A DNA stretch of 64,000 nucleotides from Hamadaea tsunoensis DSM 44101 (GTDB lineage Bacteria > Actinomycetota > Actinomycetes > Mycobacteriales > Micromonosporaceae): positions 208,927 through 272,926 of the forward strand of contig NZ_AUAX01000018.1 of assembly GCF_000428945.1 (NCBI RefSeq), read 5' to 3'. The notes under the pieces were generated by a model. The model worked only from the letters and a program-made list of their open reading frames with translations, made no database searches and was not told the origin of the DNA. A program made the position numbers and the translations under genes. Shown in pieces: positions 34,970 to 41,574 of this stretch. The first letter of the stretch is position 1; every line of letters starts with the position of its first letter.

Positions 34970-36586
34970 ATGGCTCATCTCAGCGTGACCTTGACCGTGG
35001 GCGCGCCCGGCGTGCTGGTGACGTGGTCGCTGGACGGCGTCGCGGTCCCGGCGGGCGGGCCGGTCGGCCGGTTGCCGGTCGCGGTCGCCGGGGCGCCGAC
35101 CCTGCGGCTCGCCGACGATGCGGTCACCGCGGTGGACGACCTCGGGCCGCTGCCGCTCGTCGCGACCGTGGCCGAGGAGGACGGCGAAGCGGTGCGCCGC
35201 TGGACCGCCGGGCGGGCGGCCCAGGGGCGGATCACGCTGTCCCACCCCGCCGAACCGGTCGCCGCCGAGCCGGGGCCGGCGACCCCGCCGCTGGAACTGC
35301 GCCGGGAAGCCGGTGGCCTGTCCGGCGCCGTGAAGTGCTTCGTGATCCTGCCGCCGGGACCGGAGGAGCTCACCTTCGACCTGCGCTGGGACCTACCGGC
35401 GGCGGGCCGCTGGACGGCGGTCACCAGCCTGGGCGAGGGCGGCGAGGTCGCGGGCGCGGGCCTGGAGCGGCTGGGCGACACCTATGTCATGTGCGGCGAC
35501 CTCGCGGATCGTCACCACCGCGACGGGGAGTTCTCCGTGTGGTGGCTGGCCGATCCGGGCATCGACGTCCAGGCCTTCGCCGACCGGCTCGGGACGACAT
35601 ACCGGATCATGGCCGAGGCGTTCGGCGCGCCGGCGCACGCGTACCGGGTGTTCCTGCGGGGGCATCCGCATCGGGGGGCCAACGCCTCGGCGCATCCGGC
35701 GTCGTTCGTGATGGCGCTGAATCCCGCCCAGCCCCTCGGCGCGGCGTCGCTGTACGAGACGATCGCCCACGAGCTCGTCCACGAATGGCTGCGGCTGGAC
35801 GGCGCATCCGAGGACGTCACCTGGTTCGTCGAAGGGGCGGCCGACTACTACTCGCTCGTCCTGCCCTGGCGCGCCGGGCTGATCGGCGACGAGGAGTTCC
35901 TGCGCGCGGTCAACTTCGAGGCCCGCGAGGCGTACGCGAATCCGCGCCGTCACCTCGACCTCCGGCAGGTGCAGCAGGTGTTCTTCTCGGATTTCCTGGC
36001 GCACCGGCTGGCGTACGCGCGCGGCCTGTTCTACCTGGCCGACCTCGACGGCCGGCTGCGCCACGCGACCGGTGGCCGGCAGAGCGTCGACGACGTGGTG
36101 CGAGGCGTGGTACGCGCCCGCGCGACCGGCGAGCGGGTCGGCGTCGAGCAGTGGTGCGCCCGCGTCGGGGAGTTCCTGCCCGCGGCCGAGCAGCCGATCC
36201 TCGACGCGCTCGCGTTCACCGGTGCCGGGCGGCCCGCGCCGGACTGCTTCGGCCCGGGTTTCACCGGCGAGGTGATCGACGTTCCCGTGCCCGATGTCGG
36301 TTTCGACCCGTCCACCTTCATCAGCCGCGAGGTCCGGGGGCTGGTGCCCGGCGGCCCCGCGGACCGGGCCGGCCTGCGCGAAGGCGAGCGCCTGGACCTG
36401 CCCCGGTATCCCGACATCGTCGGCCTCGATATCGGCGAGGGTCTGGAGGTCGGCGTGATCCGGGACGGCGCGCCGGTCCGGATCACGATTCCCATGTCCG
36501 GTGGGACGGCGCCGGTGCCGCGGTGGCGGACGGCCGTGGCCGTGCCGGGCGCCGCCCCGACCGGAGGATCGTGGCCAGGCCGATGA
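34970..36586 (+). CDS. M61 glycyl-aminopeptidase-like metalloprotease with PDZ-like end
   Basis: 538 residues from ATG 34970. The zinc site is IAHELVHEW (HExxH) with the third ligand in the glutamate of WFVEGAADYYS, 20-odd residues later, as in gluzincins of the M61 family. The N-terminal beta domain (residues 1-200) and the C-terminal VRGLVPGGPADRAGLREGERL, a PDZ-like carboxylate-binding loop, complete the M61 layout. No signal peptide is present, so it is probably cytoplasmic, with a preference for Gly/Ala N-termini in the family. The final ~100 bp overlap a small gene on the other strand. Confidence 0.84.
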   Translation: MAHLSVTLTVGAPGVLVTWSLDGVAVPAGGPVGRLPVAVAGAPTLRLADDAVTAVDDLGPLPLVATVAEEDGEAVRRWTAGRAAQGRITLSHPAEPVAAEPGPATPPLELRREAGGLSGAVKCFVILPPGPEELTFDLRWDLPAAGRWTAVTSLGEGGEVAGAGLERLGDTYVMCGDLADRHHRDGEFSVWWLADPGIDVQAFADRLGTTYRIMAEAFGAPAHAYRVFLRGHPHRGANASAHPASFVMALNPAQPLGAASLYETIAHELVHEWLRLDGASEDVTWFVEGAADYYSLVLPWRAGLIGDEEFLRAVNFEAREAYANPRRHLDLRQVQQVFFSDFLAHRLAYARGLFYLADLDGRLRHATGGRQSVDDVVRGVVRARATGERVGVEQWCARVGEFLPAAEQPILDALAFTGAGRPAPDCFGPGFTGEVIDVPVPDVGFDPSTFISREVRGLVPGGPADRAGLREGERLDLPRYPDIVGLDIGEGLEVGVIRDGAPVRITIPMSGGTAPVPRWRTAVAVPGAAPTGGSWPGR

Positions 36587-36719
36587 CGACGAGCGCGAGA
36601 CCGATCAGGCCGAACGCCCCGATCAGCAGGTAGGTCTGGGTGAGGCTGAGCCCGGACAGCCAGCCGGGCAGGGCGGTCGTACGCGTCGCGGCGCCGGCCA
36701 CCCGGGAGAGGTCAGTCAT
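36483..36719 (-). CDS. Small single-pass membrane protein downstream of LCP gene
   Basis: 78 residues from ATG 36719, 18 bp after the LCP stop. One transmembrane helix, YLLIGAFGLIGLALVVIGLA, is followed by a basic segment (RSGRRPARPRPS), so the C-terminus is cytoplasmic. The reading frame overlaps the 3' end of the M61 gene in antisense by about 100 bp. The ribosome site is weak (GGAAG, 13 bases away), so translation may depend on the upstream gene. Possibly an accessory to the LCP enzyme; otherwise unknown. Confidence 0.5.
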   Translation of the reverse strand: MTDLSRVAGAATRTTALPGWLSGLSLTQTYLLIGAFGLIGLALVVIGLATILRSGRRPARPRPSATAAPAPSHRTWES

Positions 36720-36737
36720 GAGGGGGACCAGGCTTCC

Positions 36738-38024
36738 TTAGTGGACGGTCGGGCTCGGCGTGGCCGAGGATTTCGCGGACGGCGCGGCGGCGGTGTTGGC
36801 GTTCCAGGACGGATGCGCGGCGACGAACGCGCCCACGTGGTCGTCGGCGGCTCCCTTGTCCGCCCGCACCGCCTGCAGCAGGGCCAGGCTGTCGGAGTTC
36901 AGCCCCTGCACGGAGCCGGGGATGTCGCTGCCGGTGTAGCGCACGTACTGGCCGCCGTTGGTCTTGATCGTGGTCATCGCGTCCGGGCCGATCCCCTTCA
37001 ACGTGAAGATCCAGTCGTTCATCGGTATGCCGCCGCCGTCGAAGGTGAACGCCGACCCGATGGCCTGGATGAAGCCCGACAGCTTGAACGGGTCGGACAG
37101 GCCCTGCTGGTAGGACTGCTGGAGCACGGCCCGAATGAGCTGCTGCTGATGGCGCTGGCGCCCGTAGTCGGTGCCGACCAGGCCGTCGCGGCAGCGCATG
37201 AAGTCCAGGGCGTCGTACGGGCTCAGGTGCTGCCATCCCTTGCGGTAGACGACCTCCTTCACCCCGGGCAGGGTGCACTTGTCCGGCGTGGAGTCGAAGG
37301 TAAAGCCCCTCGGGCACGTGGGTACGCCGGTGTCCGGATTGATGTGGTACGGCGCGGCGTGCTGTTTCGGATCGTTGTTGATGTATCCGTGGTGGATCGA
37401 GTACGTCGTCTCGTCGACGTACATGGTCACGCCGCCGAGCTGCTGCACGATCTTCTCGAAGCCGGTGAAGTCCACGATGGCCCCGGCGTTGAAGGAGATC
37501 CCGTAGTTCTTCTTGATGGTCAGCGCCAGCAGCTCGAACCCGCCCGGTACGCCGCCCCCGTGATTCGAGCCGTACACGAAGGCAGCGTTGATCTTCGCCG
37601 AGCCGCCGGGGAAGCCGCTCTTGGCGTACGCGGGGATGCGGACGCCGGTGTCGCGCGGCAGGGAGACAAGGTAGATGCGATCGTGGGACGCGGGCACGTG
37701 CGCGATCATGATCGTGTCGGTGCCGCCGGGGCCGTTGTGCCGGCTGCCGCCGTCGAGCCCGACGAGCAGGATGTTCAGCGGCCCGCGGATGGTGGAGCCG
37801 TCGAAGCTGGGGGCGGCGTCGCCCAGCAGGCTCTGCTGGTGCACCGAAGAGTCCACCTTGCCCAGCAGGGACCCGACCGCCGCGAAGGCGGCGCCGCTGC
37901 CGATGAGCATCAGCGCGCCGAGGACGACGATGAGCTTCGCCCACAGCGGAGCTTTACGCCGCCGCCCGGCGGGAGCCGGGGCGGTACGGCCGGAACGGGA
38001 GCTGCGATGTGCTGAGACGGTCAT
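36738..38024 (-). CDS. LytR-CpsA-Psr (LCP) cell-wall glycopolymer ligase
   Basis: 428 residues if started at ATG 38024 (MTVSAHRSSRSG); a GTG at 38057 would add 11. A short cytoplasmic basic tail precedes one membrane helix, AKLIVVLGALMLIGSGAAF, and then the extracytoplasmic LCP domain. Landmarks: NILLVGLDG, GGTDTIMIAHVPASHDRIYLVSLPRDTGV, the KINAAFVYG segment, GFEKIVQQLGGV and FMRCRDGLVGTDYGRQRHQQ, the conserved Arg/Asp lipid-pyrophosphate pocket. LCP enzymes attach teichoic-acid-like or arabinogalactan polymers to peptidoglycan. The C-terminus is a Ser/Ala/Pro-rich tail. Confidence 0.9.
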   Translation of the reverse strand: MTVSAHRSSRSGRTAPAPAGRRRKAPLWAKLIVVLGALMLIGSGAAFAAVGSLLGKVDSSVHQQSLLGDAAPSFDGSTIRGPLNILLVGLDGGSRHNGPGGTDTIMIAHVPASHDRIYLVSLPRDTGVRIPAYAKSGFPGGSAKINAAFVYGSNHGGGVPGGFELLALTIKKNYGISFNAGAIVDFTGFEKIVQQLGGVTMYVDETTYSIHHGYINNDPKQHAAPYHINPDTGVPTCPRGFTFDSTPDKCTLPGVKEVVYRKGWQHLSPYDALDFMRCRDGLVGTDYGRQRHQQQLIRAVLQQSYQQGLSDPFKLSGFIQAIGSAFTFDGGGIPMNDWIFTLKGIGPDAMTTIKTNGGQYVRYTGSDIPGSVQGLNSDSLALLQAVRADKGAADDHVGAFVAAHPSWNANTAAAPSAKSSATPSPTVH

Positions 38025-38057
38025 GCGGAAACGAGGTCCTTCACGATCGGCGGACAC

Positions 38058-38140
38058 CGGGATCGGCTACTCATATGACGTACCCCTGAGGTCGGAACGT
38101 TGCCCACCCACCCAAAGACAGATCAAATTCAAGATCTTTT
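38058..38140. other. Upstream region of the LCP gene
   Basis: About 80 bp, AT-richer than its surroundings, separating the LCP start from repeat copy A. It should hold the LCP promoter; no box is clear enough to call. Confidence 0.4.
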
Positions 38141-38490
38141 TGTCCCGGGTTCGTCGATCTCGCCTCCGCTCCTCGCGCGGGAGACCGTTCCGGCCCTGGG
38201 GGGCCTCCACTGCCAGGTGGGTGGGGCGACGCATCCTTCGCCGTCGTCCGGTCACCGTTTCACCCTGCACCCCGGGCCTTTGTCGCGACTGTCCGACTTG
38301 TGCGTGGGGTAGCCGGCGATCTTGCGCGAATGTCTCGGATTTCGTCCGGTATACCCTAAGCGCCCGGACATTCGCGCAAGATCGCCGGCCGCCAGGAGGA
38401 TCAGGGTCGCCGTCCGGCCCTGGTCGGCCCCTAGTCGGCCCCTGGTCGGCCCTGGGGGCCCGGGCTTTGTCGCGACTGTCCGACTTGTGG
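38141..38490 (+). repeat. Dispersed repeat element, copy A
   Basis: This copy opens with a block of 77 bases (38141-38217, starting TGTCCCGGGTTCG) that is identical in copy C and differs by one base in copy B. It then contains TTTGTCGCGACTGTCCGAC (38279 onward), a perfect 23-bp hairpin (38312-38334 with 38367-38389), a short run of GGTCGGCCCCT units and a second TTTGTCGCGACTGTC copy (38466-38480). Single-base insertions and deletions relative to the other copies argue against a conserved protein. It is inverted relative to copy B, 0.6 kb away. Confidence 0.85.
38312..38389. repeat. Long hairpin H1 in copy A
   Basis: Perfect 23-bp stem with a 32-base loop; the arms contain GATCTTGCGCGAATG and its complement. 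The loop carries GTATACCCTAAG, conserved in all copies. The same hairpin recurs at 39238-39305 and 63823-63890. Confidence 0.85.
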
Positions 38491-38513
38491 GCCGGCGGGC
38501 CGTCGAGCGGGGT

Positions 38514-38657
38514 GATCGTTTACGGCTGAGGTGTGAATATGGCCGCCCCGCGCATGATCGTTTACGGTTCCGGAGCGCGTTGACCGTCTCCGGCTACACC
38601 TGACGCGTCATCGATCATGCAGATCGGGCCGGAATTACACCTCAGCCGCAAACGATC
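38514..38657. repeat. Long inverted repeat H3
   Basis: Arms 38514-38538 and 38634-38657 (outer GATCGTTT, inner AGGTGT) match over about 24 bases with one substitution and one inserted base. They are separated by 95 bases that include another GATCGTTTACGG. Confidence 0.7.
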
Positions 38658-38941
38658 AGCAAACCGACGACGGCTATCCACTAGGCGGAAGATCGTTCCC
38701 GCACCACGGACTCCGACCGAGGGTCGGACGGCTCAGGCGTGATCCACAGCGGCCCGGATGTCCAAACGCACCCCCCGCCCATGATCCAAAGCGCTTCGGA
38801 TGCAGGAAACCGGCCCCTGGCGACATCTCGGCCGCACTGGATCGAGGGAGTAGCCCCGAAAACTACATCCCACCCGCAAACGATCATCGCGGCCTGATCC
38901 GGCGTCGCCATACCGGACGGTCGCACCGCCCGACCGTGGGC

Positions 38942-39014
38942 GATCTTGACGGATGCCCGGTTGTCCACGTGGTTGATCTCTGCCGACGTCGACAACCGGA
39001 CATCGGTCAAGATC
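38942..39014. repeat. Long inverted repeat H2
   Basis: Arms 38942-38965 and 38991-39014 start and end with GATCTTGAC / GTCAAGATC and match at 22 of 24 positions around a 25-base loop. The outer sequence is close to that of H1 (GATCTTGCG) but the inner stem differs. Confidence 0.75.
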
Positions 39015-39050
39015 CGCCAGCCCGAGAAACCACCACGCCAACCCCGGCCG

Positions 39051-39481
39051 AACGTCCATATCAGACAGTCGCGACAAAGCCCGGGCCACCCAGGGGCCAC
39101 CCAGGGGCCACCCAGGGGCCACCCAGGGGCCACCCAGGGGCCACCCAGGGGCCACCCAGGGGCCACCCAGGGGCCGACCAGGGCCGACCAGGGGCCGACC
39201 AGGGTCGGACGGCGACCCTGATCCTCCAGGCGGCCGGCGATCTTGCGCGAATGTCCGGGCACTTAGGGTATACAGGACGAAATTCGGGGCATTCGCGCAA
39301 GATCGTCGGCTACCCTCGCGCACGAGTCGGACGGTCGCGACAAAGTCCGGGGTGGAGGGTGAAACAGTGACCGGACGACGGCGGACGATGCGTCGCCCCA
39401 GAAACCTGGCAGTGGAGGCCCCCCAGGGCCGGAACGGTCTCCCGCGGGAGGAGCGGAGGCGAGATCGACGAACCCGGGACA
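39051..39481 (-). repeat. Dispersed repeat element, copy B
   Basis: Reads on the minus strand from 39481 to about 39051 and possibly further. It has the conserved 77-base block (39405-39481, one substitution), TTTGTCGCGAC units at both sides of the core, hairpin H1 (39238-39253 with 39290-39305, 16 bp perfect, extendable with G-T pairs) and a greatly expanded 11-bp minisatellite. It begins only 39 bp after the stop of the XRE gene, in the same direction. Beyond the second TTTGTCGCGAC it shares GACTGTCTGATATGGACG with copy C, so B and C are closer to each other than to A. Confidence 0.85.
39086..39206. repeat. 11-bp minisatellite CCACCCAGGGG
   Basis: Eight uninterrupted units of CCACCCAGGGG (39086-39173) are followed by three to four variant units CCGACCAGGG(G) to about 39206. 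Copy A has about three related units here and copy C has one, so this is a variable-number tandem repeat inside the element. Confidence 0.9.
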
Positions 39482-39513
39482 AAAGCCCTTAAAGCCCTTA
39501 AAGCCCTTAAAGG
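39482..39513. repeat. Tandem 10-mer AAAGCCCTTA x3 beside copy B
   Basis: Three exact tandem units fill the gap between the XRE stop codon (39520) and the start of copy B. Neither copy A nor copy C has them, so they are local to this junction. Confidence 0.8.
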
Positions 39514-39519
39514 TTTGGT

Positions 39520-40365
39520 CTACGCCACCAACGACTGGGTGCCGAGGACGATGGCGAGGGCGAGCCGTTCGGCGTCCTGCGTCCCGGGCTCCGCGGTGTA
39601 GACGGTGATCCGCAGGTCGTCGACGGCGACCAGGAGCGTGTCGCAGTCGAGCGTGATCCGGCCGACCGACGGATGGTCGATCGTCTTGCGCTTGGACATG
39701 TCCGGCAAGGGCGGCGGCGCGTCGGAGTCCCACAGCTCGGCGAACCGGGGACTCCGCGCGGTCAGGTCGGCGACGAGCTTGCGCAGCGAACGGTCGGCGG
39801 GGTAGCGGGAGGCGGTCAGGCGCAGGTCGGCCACCAGGCGGGCCTCGTGGTCGGCCTGCTCGCGTTCGGTGTGCACGACGCGGCTCTTCGGCCCGAGCAG
39901 GTTGCGCCAGACGGCGTTGCGTTCCAGGTCGCGCCACGTGCTCGTCTCACCCATGAGCGCGTCGTAGGGCGCGTTCGCCATCACCAGCGTCCAGGTCGGG
40001 TCGTAGACCACCACCGGGGTGTACGCGAGCCGGTCGAGCAGCCGCTGCACGCTCGGCGTCAGCCGGGACGGTACGACGCCCGGACCCGGAGCGGCGTGGC
40101 CCGCCAGCTGGTAGAGCAGATCCCGTTCGGGGTCCGACAGCCGCAGCGCCCGCGCGAGCGCCTCCACGACCTGCGCGGACGGGGCGGTCGCCCGGCCCTG
40201 TTCGAGGCGGGTCAGATAGTCGGCGGAGATCCCGGCGAGCGAGGCCAGTTCCTCGCGGCGCAGCCCGGCCGCCCGCCGTCGGCGTCCCACCGGTACGCCG
40301 ACTGCCTCCGGCGCCGCCCGGTCGCGCCAGCGGCGTACGGTGCGGCCGAACTCCCATGCCTCCAC
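39520..40365 (-). CDS. XRE family regulator with MmyB-like sensor domain
   Basis: 281 residues from GTG 40365 (VEAWEFGRTVRRW), with GGAAGG just upstream. HTH: GRRRRAAGLRREELASLAGISADYLTRLEQGRA (read in pieces), followed by a PAS-like MmyB domain: YTPVVVYDPTWTLVMANAPYDALMG, ERNAVWRNLLG and SPRFAELWDSDA, ending in VYTAEPGTQDAERL. This domain binds fatty-acid-like ligands in characterised members. It is divergent from the SDR gene at 40468, which it very likely regulates, a pairing often seen in actinomycetes. Repeat copy B starts just after its stop. Confidence 0.88.
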   Translation of the reverse strand: MEAWEFGRTVRRWRDRAAPEAVGVPVGRRRRAAGLRREELASLAGISADYLTRLEQGRATAPSAQVVEALARALRLSDPERDLLYQLAGHAAPGPGVVPSRLTPSVQRLLDRLAYTPVVVYDPTWTLVMANAPYDALMGETSTWRDLERNAVWRNLLGPKSRVVHTEREQADHEARLVADLRLTASRYPADRSLRKLVADLTARSPRFAELWDSDAPPPLPDMSKRKTIDHPSVGRITLDCDTLLVAVDDLRITVYTAEPGTQDAERLALAIVLGTQSLVA

Positions 40366-40467
40366 GCCTTCCAGTATCGGCGGCGGCCGGCCGGCTGTCC
40401 TGGCCCTGGCAGTCCTACGAAAACCGGACGGCTGCCTGTTGCCGGCCGCCGGCGGTCCACTGGTGGC

Positions 40468-41379
40468 ATGACATCCGTTCTGCTCACCGGCCCGACCCGT
40501 GGCCTCGGCCGCGCGACCGCCCTGGCGCTGGCCGCCCACCCGTCCCGGCCGGATCTGCTGCTCGTGGGGCGGCCCGGCGCGGCGCTGGCCGAGATCGCCG
40601 GCGAGGCCCGGGCGCTCGGCGCGAGCGTCCACGAGATCGGCGCGGACCTGGCCCGCCTGTCCGACGTCCGCGCGGCCGCCGCCACCGTTCGCGACCTCGT
40701 CGAGTCCGGCAAGGTACGCCCGCTCGGCGCGCTCGTGGCCAACGCCGGGGTGATGTCCGCCGACACCCGGCAGGCGTCGGCGGACGGCCACGAGCTGACG
40801 TTCGCGGTGAACCACCTGGCCCACGCCCAGCTGATCGGCGACCTGCTCGACGTGTTCCAGGCACCGGCCCGGATCGTGCTGCTCGGCTCGAACACGTACC
40901 ACGCGAACTTCTGGCGGCGGCTGCTCGGCGTACCGGCGGCGCAGTGGCGTGACCCGGTGGAGATCGCCCGGCCGGCCGTCGGGGACGCGAACCCGGGCAT
41001 GAAGGCGTCCGGCGTCGCGTACTCGAACGCGAAGCTCGCGGTGCTCTACTACGCCCACGAGCTGCAGCGGCACACCGGTCCGGGGATCAACGTCGCCGTC
41101 TTCGAACCCGGCTGGATGCCCGGCACGTCCCTGGGCCGCGGTACGCCCCCGGCCGCGCAGGCGATCGGCCGCGGGATCGCGCGGCTGCCCGGTGTCGCCA
41201 CGCCCGAGCGGTCGGGACCGGTCCTCGCCTCGATGGCCCTCGACGAGCGGTGGGCGCACCTGCGCGACGGGGCGTTCGTGGTCCGCGACCAGGTCGCCGA
41301 GGTACGCCCGATCGCCCGCGACCGGCAGCGCGAGAGCCGCCTCTGGGCGGCGACCCGGGAACTGCTCGACCAGGCCTGA
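40468..41379 (+). CDS. Short-chain dehydrogenase/reductase (SDR)
   Basis: 303 residues from ATG 40468. Rossmann motif TGPTRGLGR (TGxxxGxG, NADP-type), LVANAGV (NAG motif), LLGSNTYHAN (catalytic Ser strand) and AYSNAKLA (YxxxK) are all present, so it should be an active oxidoreductase of the long-SDR, protochlorophyllide-reductase-like group. The substrate is unknown. It is divergent from an MmyB-type XRE regulator. Its stop codon lies inside the first of four tandem 11-bp units (ACCAGGCCTGA-like, 41368-41412). Confidence 0.9.
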   Translation: MTSVLLTGPTRGLGRATALALAAHPSRPDLLLVGRPGAALAEIAGEARALGASVHEIGADLARLSDVRAAAATVRDLVESGKVRPLGALVANAGVMSADTRQASADGHELTFAVNHLAHAQLIGDLLDVFQAPARIVLLGSNTYHANFWRRLLGVPAAQWRDPVEIARPAVGDANPGMKASGVAYSNAKLAVLYYAHELQRHTGPGINVAVFEPGWMPGTSLGRGTPPAAQAIGRGIARLPGVATPERSGPVLASMALDERWAHLRDGAFVVRDQVAEVRPIARDRQRESRLWAATRELLDQA

Positions 41380-41412
41380 ACCAGGCCTGAACCGGGCCTC
41401 AACCGGGCTTGA
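41368..41412. repeat. Tandem 11-bp repeat covering the SDR stop codon
   Basis: Units ACCAGGCCTGA, ACCAGGCCTGA, ACCGGGCCTCA and ACCGGGCTTGA follow one another. The first contains the final codons and TGA of the SDR gene. This is a slippage-type expansion at the 3' end of the gene. Confidence 0.85.
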
Positions 41413-41574
41413 ACTGTGCCGCCGCGGCGCTCTGCAACCGGGCTGCAACCGCCGGACCCCATCATCATTGCAGGTGACGAGCCGTGGATGCCGCGGCGCT
41501 CGCTTCAACGGGGGTTCTGTGCCGGGACGGTCCCGCCACGACACAGGAACTGGGGCGGCGCGGCTATCCCACGG

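Larger units (their letters stand above)
38491..39050. other. Non-coding spacer between inverted copies A and B, rich in hairpins
   Basis: 560 bp with no convincing gene. It holds hairpin H3 (38514-38657), hairpin H2 (38942-39014) and four copies of the 12-mer GATCGTTTRCGG: 38514 and about 38556 on the plus strand, and 38646-38657 and about 38875 on the minus strand. Open frames cross it but share no family features and run through the repeats. Confidence 0.6.

Noticed and set aside
38312..38389. Calling hairpin H1 a simple intrinsic terminator
   Set aside because: The 23-bp stem, 32-base conserved loop, absence of a U tract and recurrence inside a larger repeated unit do not fit.
39086..39206. 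CRISPR-like repeat array
   Set aside because: The units are 11 bp and directly abut, with no spacers and no cas genes.
38141..39481. Retron or diversity-generating element
   Set aside because: Structured non-coding DNA is present, but no reverse transcriptase gene occurs in the window.
38733..39482. Open frames through repeat copies A, B and C that begin MSRVRRSRLRSSRGRP
   Set aside because: The shared start comes from the conserved 77-base block. Downstream, single-base indels shift the phase between copies and the minisatellite yields a Trp/Pro/Gly repeat. No ribosome site or domain is visible.
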